64,000 nucleotides of DNA from contig NC_081408.1 of the NCBI RefSeq assembly GCF_030272615.1, positions 766,727,330 to 766,791,329 on the forward strand, read 5' to 3'. The translations under genes were made by a program, and so were the position numbers. Shown one piece after another: positions 58,620 through 64,000 of the stretch. The DNA comes from Cryptomeria japonica (taxonomy: Eukaryota; Streptophyta; Pinopsida; Cupressales; Cupressaceae). Within the stretch, counting starts at the first letter, position 1, and each line of letters starts with the position of its first letter. A model generated the notes under the pieces. It worked only from the letters and a program-made list of their open reading frames with translations. It was not told where the DNA came from and ran no database searches.

Positions 58620-58868
58620 GATGGATTTACTATGGTTAAACATAGGAAAGCTAGGAGTAAGAGGTCTCCTAAGAACAACAAGGAAAGTGCTAACAGGAAG
58701 GAATCTCTAGGCCCTGAGCAAATCTCCGAGGCAAGGAAAAAGAGAGGTAGACCCTCCTCTTCTATTGCATTTGGTGCTATCAATATAGAAAACAAAGAGG
58801 ACTCACCCAAGTGTTTTGAGGGATTCAAAGCCCAAACTGACCCTCCCCAACTAGGTGACTCATGTTGA
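58620..58868 (+). pseudogene. LINE ORF1 C-terminal end
   Basis: Reads MVKHRKARSKRSPKNN and ARKKRGRPSSSIAF, a basic tail typical of the end of plant LINE ORF1 (RNA-binding protein). It ends at TGA 58,866-58,868, overlapping the start codon of ORF2 as ATGTTGA. The N-terminal part with zinc knuckles is missing because of 5' truncation. Confidence 0.7.
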
Positions 58869-59900
58869 AAACCATATCTTGGAATAACAGAGGCCTGGAG
58901 GCCCCTGATCAGAAAAGCATCATAAAGAGATTTCTCAGTGCTCATAAGAACATGGACTGCCTCCTATTGCAGGAACTAAAAGAAGTGGGCTTCACACTGC
59001 AAATTGGACTCAAATGGATTTGGAGGGAGGCCACTTCCTCTTACACTAATCATACCAAAGGAAAAGGTGGCTCAACCATACTCCTTAGCCCTAAATGGGC
59101 CAAAAAAGTAGTTAACTGGGGTCAATCCCCCTGTGCTAGAGCTATATGGGTCTCTATTCAAATGGAGAACTAGAAGTTTAGAATCTACTCTATTTATGCC
59201 CCGAATGACTACAGAGAAAGAGGTGAACTATGGAACTGGCTTACAATGCTAGAGGATATCCCCTAGATTATTGGGGGAGACTTGAACATGGTGGAATCTC
59301 CCAGTGATAAAAAAGGGGGCAATAAATTTGAATAGAAGGGAATGGAAAGGCTACAATGGGATAGAATGATCAATAAACTACATCTTTTTGACCCTATTGC
59401 TGGGAGGAAAGACAACTTGAACACTATTTGGTACACCTGGTGCAATTATCAACAACTGAATAAAAGGATATACTGCAGACTAGACAGGCTCTACCTCAAT
59501 AAATCCCACTTTATGATACACAAGGATCCTAATGGTGACCACTATTCTGTATCCCCATATACCCTTTCAGATCATCACCCAATAATAATGGGAATAGATC
59601 TCTCCCCAGTGGCCCCTCCCTCCTCCTCAAGAGCTTCTTCATTCATCCTAAACATTAGACTCCTAGATGATGAAGACCTTTGCTCTGCCTTGGCCTTCAT
59701 CAAACTATTTAACAAGAAGGATAGGAACTAGTTCTCTAGTACAAATGCTTGGAATACAAACATAAAAACTTGGACTACCCTTTGTCAAATAGTGGGTAAA
59801 AAAATGGCCAAGGATGCTAGGAGGGTAGAAGGACTACTCCAGGAGGATCTATGTAATTCAGAAATGAATCTTCAAAACTCTCCAAATGATGAAAAACTCA
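58862..59900 (+). pseudogene. LINE ORF2 endonuclease (APE-type)
   Basis: Starts MLKTISWNNRGLEAPDQK, where the Asn after Trp is the usual first active-site residue. DCLLLQELKEVG gives the catalytic Glu, and IIGGDLNMV at about 59,270, CRLDRLYLN at about 59,478 and TLSDHHPI at about 59,560 give the remaining core motifs, including the catalytic SDH. Stops at several places and a frame change near 59,900 break it. It would nick target DNA to prime reverse transcription. Confidence 0.9.
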
Positions 59901-61480
59901 CTTGCACTCTGATGACAATAAAATATCACCTCGGGTGATCCAAAACCAGAAAATTAAAGGACTTAAAACCAGATCCAAACTAAACTGGTTGGACTTGGGG
60001 GAAAAGGGCTCCAAATTCTTTTTCCACATGCTCAAAGTTAAGGAAGCTAAGGAGAATATTAGTTCTATTTGGGACAACAAAACTCACATCACAGACTCCC
60101 AGGAGATCCTACAATGTTTCTCCCTCTTTTATCATAACCTTTTTACCTTAGAAGAGGTAAATGATGAGCACATACATGCTAGAGAGATTGTTAAGCAAAT
60201 GACTCCTCCCAAGCTTAATGAGAAGGACTATGAGGTTTTGGAGCGCTCTATCTCAAGAGAGGAAATAGCCATGGCTATCTCCTCTATGGGCAATGACAGA
60301 TCCCCTGGACCTGATGGATTCCCAGTGGAATTCTATAAGAAAAAAATTAAGTGGATTGTAGATGACCTCCATGCCCTATATCTAGAGGCTATTTTTAAAG
60401 GAACCCTTAGCAAAGAGATCAACCAAGGGCTTATCAAACTCATCCCCAAGGAAGGGGACAAGACCTTGGTCAAGAAATAGAGGCCCATCATGCTACTAAA
60501 TGTATCTTAAAATTTTTGGCTAAAGTAGTAGCAAATAGGTTAATCAATATACTACCAAAAATTATTAGTCCTACTCAAACAGGATTTGTTAAAGGCAAGT
60601 TCATCCTAGAGAAGTTGGTGACCTATTGGGAGTCTCTAGATTGGGCCAAGGTCTCTGGGCAGAATGGGGCTATGTTACTAATATATTTTGAGAAGGAATA
60701 TGATAGGATATAATGAGGATTCATATTATAGATGCTAGCTAGTCTGGGTTTCCCGAACTCCTTCTGCAGGATTGTCTAGACTCTATTTAGTGATGCCAAT
60801 GCAGTCGTGGAAGTGAACAGACTAAAATCTGACAACATCACTCTCTCCAAGTCAATTAGATAGGGGTGTCCTCTTTCCTTGACCCTATTTGTCCTGGATG
60901 AAGATGCTATGCACTACATACTAAAGGACTGCAACTTATCCCCTAAGGTTAAAGGAATTGCACTCCCTAACAAAGAAGAAGTTAGTAATATATAGTTTGC
61001 AGATGACACAACTATCGTCTTCTCCCTAGAGGAGGGGAATTTAACACATCTTCTTTGCAATATTGGGATATTTTGCAAAGCATTAGGTAGTAGAATTGAC
61101 CTCCACAAATCTACCCTGCTAGGTTGGACTGATGCCCCTCCTATCTGGCTGTCAATGTTTGACCTGAGGTGGGGAGGCCCAGATACCATCATTAGGTATT
61201 TGGGAATCCCCTTCTCTGTCTCTCCAAATTTGAAAGAAATGTGGGAATGGTTTAGAAACAAGGTGGATAAGAAACTCTCTAAATGGAACCAGAACTTCCT
61301 ATCCTTAGCAGGTCGATTTCTGGTTTTCTAGAAGCTATTATCTTCATGTAACATATATTGCTCCTCAGCCTAGTTATTCACCAAATATTAGTTCAATTAC
61401 ATTCAAAAGAAAATCAGTTACTTCCTCTGGTCATGCTATTAAATGGGATTGGTGTACTAGATCTAAGATTCAGGGAGGCA
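59901..61480 (+). pseudogene. LINE ORF2 reverse transcriptase
   Basis: Blocks in order: GEKGSKFFFHMLK, RSPGPDGFPVEFYKK at about 60,298, the LIKLIPKEGD and RPIMLLNVS region, SPTQTGFVKGKFILE at about 60,570, and FADDT at about 60,997, with both catalytic aspartates, directly after a TAG. Frame changes occur near 60,480 and 60,715. It is clearly a non-LTR RT of the plant L1 type. Confidence 0.92.
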
Positions 61481-62330
61481 TGGGCCTCAAGGACCTCAAA
61501 CTTCAAGGAATTGCCCTGACTGCCAAATGGATTTGTAAAGCCATTGATGGCAACGAACCCTGGAAAGTCCTTGTTAGGAATAATATTCAATGTTCCACCC
61601 CAAAATCAATAAAAAAATGGAAGAACCTACCCATGTGTGATTTGATTGTGGGGAATTTTGAGGTCTCCCCTTCGGGATCAGAAGTCTTCAAGTCTATATA
61701 GAAAGCCTAGAACCATGTTAGACAATACATTAGGAATAATGACATAATTGATAAGAAAGGTTCTCTCAATCTGAAAAGGTCTATATGGTGGAATATTCTA
61801 CACAACAGGAAATAGTTAGCCTATCTTCAAGGATGCTCTACCCTGAAATGGCACAACCAAGGATTGGTCACATTTGAACATATTCTGGAAAATGGCACTT
61901 TATCCTCTTGGGATTCTCTTAGCTCTAAATTCAACCTCCCCCTCTCCTAGGCCAGAACCTATACCATCCTTAAGTCTGGAATCTATTTGGTATCTCACTT
62001 AATAGCAATTGTTTTACTATTGAAGAGATGGTATTTGGTTATATTAGAGGTGGCAAGAAACATGCTAATCTATTCTAGTCTACTCTCTCTTTGGAAATTA
62101 TGTGGATGATTTGGAAATATAAGAATGATGATGTGTTTAATGGTAAGAGTAGGAACCTCATTGAGTCTCTTAGGAGACTCATCTGATACCTTGTTGCTAT
62201 GCAGGTCATAGTGGTACTAAGACTGGAGGAAGACAAATTTGACAGGTGGTTAAAGAATGGCTCTACTCTAGTTTTCATAAGAGAACTCTCACATGGGAAG
62301 CAATAAGACTCACTTTGAGCAAGGGATGAT
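61481..62330 (+). pseudogene. LINE ORF2 C-terminal region
   Basis: Reads GLKDLKLQGIALTAKWICKA and DGNEPWKVLVRNNIQ, then KSIKKWKNLPMCDLIVGNF and KRSIWWNILHNRK. This is the conserved region after RT in plant LINE ORF2 proteins. Later parts, down to about 62,330, are full of stops and frame changes. Beyond 62,330 up to the A-run at 62,745 there is 3' untranslated sequence. Confidence 0.8.
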
Positions 62331-62745
62331 GAGGTTCATGTAAGAGATGGAGGCATGGCAATAGAGAGAAGACTTCATTGAGCTGGAGCTGGAAGGACTA
62401 CCCTCCCACCCCTATAGAGATCAGTTTGTTGGTGGGAATGTGCTAGTTTGGTGCGATGGAGAGCTAGGCTGGACTGTCTGGCTACCCCCTGTGGGCGACA
62501 ACAATGACCCTGTTTCCTCCTTTGTGTTCAATTAGTTGTATTCCCCGAGATGCTTGATCATGTCTATCATTTTGGGTAATTTTGTAAATTCAGCTCCTAT
62601 GTAAATGATCGTATATCATGTATTGAGTCTTTGCCTGATATAGCTCCTAGATCTTATGTTTTAACTCTCTAGTCGGCTACAAGGTTTCTAGCCCAAACTC
62701 TCAAATTTTGTAATTGTTGTTTATATGATGCTTAATACAAAAAAG

Positions 62746-63690
62746 AATACTCATATAAACCCCCAAAAAACTAAACCCAAAACTACCTAGACATAAAAAA
62801 ATCAAACCCTAACCCTAACACTAAACCAATGTAAACCATAACCCTAAGCCAAACTACATGGGAATTATAAACCAAATCAAAGCTGTGACTACGCGAAATT
62901 TCACAAAACCTATCTCTTAATGAAGTTCAACCACAACCCCACTTGTAAACACAATTGCACTCTAACCCTAATTTAAAAAAAAAACACTAACCCTAAACCA
63001 TATTGACCTGTACCACTAACACTAAAATCAAATAAACCATAGCCATAAATGAACCATAATTCTAAATGAAAAGCTAATTAAACCTTAAACCAAATTGAGA
63101 CATGACTTCCGTTCTACCTAAAATGAATTTGAAATCTACACCTACAATCAAATAAAATAAAAATTTGAGCACTAACCATATACAATATTGAACCCTAATC
63201 ATAGATTAAGTTATAGAAAAAACATAAAACCATTTACTCAATGATAACTCTAACACTTAACCAAATTGAACTATAACTAAATTGAAATATAAACATAACA
63301 ATAAAGAAAATCAACCCTAACAAAAATCAACCCTAATACTATAGGAAATTGAATACTAATTTGAAACAAAACTAAAAAGTAAACCAAATTGAATGTTAAA
63401 TCTTAACCCAATTTAACACCAAACCAATCTAAACATTCAAACAAAACCAAATTGAATTGTAACAAATTCCTTTGAAAATATTATTAAATTATAAACCTCA
63501 ACAAAATTACACCATAATCCTATAACAAAATATAAAATAACAACCTTTACTTATTTAAAATATCTCAATAATAAAATAATTCATTCTTTAAAAATGAATT
63601 ACATAATTAATTTAAAATAAATTATTCGACTTATAAATTAATAAATGTTTCTCTATTTAATTTCTTTTCAATTGCTATTGCAGATGCTAC
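62746..63690. repeat. G-poor telomere-like tract
   Basis: Almost G-free on the plus strand, with many variants of AACCCTAA, such as ccctaaccctaacactaaacc at about 62,809 and actaaccctaaacca at about 62,986, then AACCAAATTGAA-like words. It has no gene. It decays into AT-rich DNA after about 63,500. Confidence 0.7.
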
Positions 63691-63695
63691 TAGCT

Positions 63696-64000
<305 letters not shown>

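Larger units (their letters stand above)
58594..62745 (+). mobile_element. L1-like LINE, 5'-truncated and degenerate
   Basis: Contains the end of ORF1, then ORF2 with endonuclease and reverse transcriptase, and ends near a short A-run (aatacaaaaaa, about 62,735-62,745). It starts abruptly at the truncated X LTR. I could not find a convincing target duplication. The missing end of LTR C is not seen after it, so the junction may involve a deletion. Confidence 0.85.

Overview
This window looks like plant nuclear DNA from a large, repeat-dominated genome. A gymnosperm is my best guess, because the LTRs are long (up to about 4.9 kb), old insertions are layered and heavily mutated, and no intact host gene appears in 64 kb. 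The species cannot be named from the sequence. Nearly everything is transposable-element sequence with broken reading frames. The only non-transposon gene I recognise is an F-box/kelch-type pseudogene at about 27.1-27.8 kb.

Layout. 1-2,887: leader, primer-binding site and 5' LTR of a minus-strand Tat-like Ty3/gypsy element (Tat1) whose body lies to the left. 2,888-3,959 and 15,443-about 16,349: an older chromovirus whose chromodomain is split by a complete chromovirus at 3,960-15,442 (5-bp target duplication caaag). About 16,350-26,535: a Helitron-type PIF1 helicase pseudogene cut by a Ty1/copia-like element with no recognisable coding region (18,234-24,794, itself holding a solo LTR at 20,702-21,952) and by another solo LTR (24,835-26,322). 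27,070-27,818: the F-box pseudogene, cut by a second Tat-like element on the minus strand (Tat2, 27,819-39,784). Tat2 has gag and protease, has lost RT, RNase H and most of integrase, and carries an antisense plant-mobile-domain (PMD) ORF before its 3' LTR.

39,785-58,593: a Ty3/gypsy family (called X here) with giant LTRs. An LTR copy in inverted orientation (39,785-about 43,397) is followed by gag, protease, an archaeal-type RNase H, a solo LTR (46,394-51,277), then RT, RNase H and integrase, and finally a 3' LTR (54,385-58,593). Each LTR copy contains remains of the same ORF of about 1,030 codons with no function I recognise. 58,594-62,745: a 5'-truncated L1-like LINE. 62,746-64,000: a G-poor telomere-like tract, a foldback and a long TA microsatellite.

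How it fits together. The elements form a readable insertion history: solo LTR within copia-like element within Helitron helicase; complete chromovirus within older chromovirus; Tat2 within F-box pseudogene; X-family LTR within the Tat2 LTR; solo X LTR within X. Several joins restore reading frames or domain order exactly, so the order of events is well supported. Most in-frame stops in the chromovirus fit C-to-T change at CAG or CGA codons, as expected for methylated, silenced DNA. The strongest candidate for something little described is family X: a large unknown ORF carried inside the LTRs, and an extra RNase H placed before RT.
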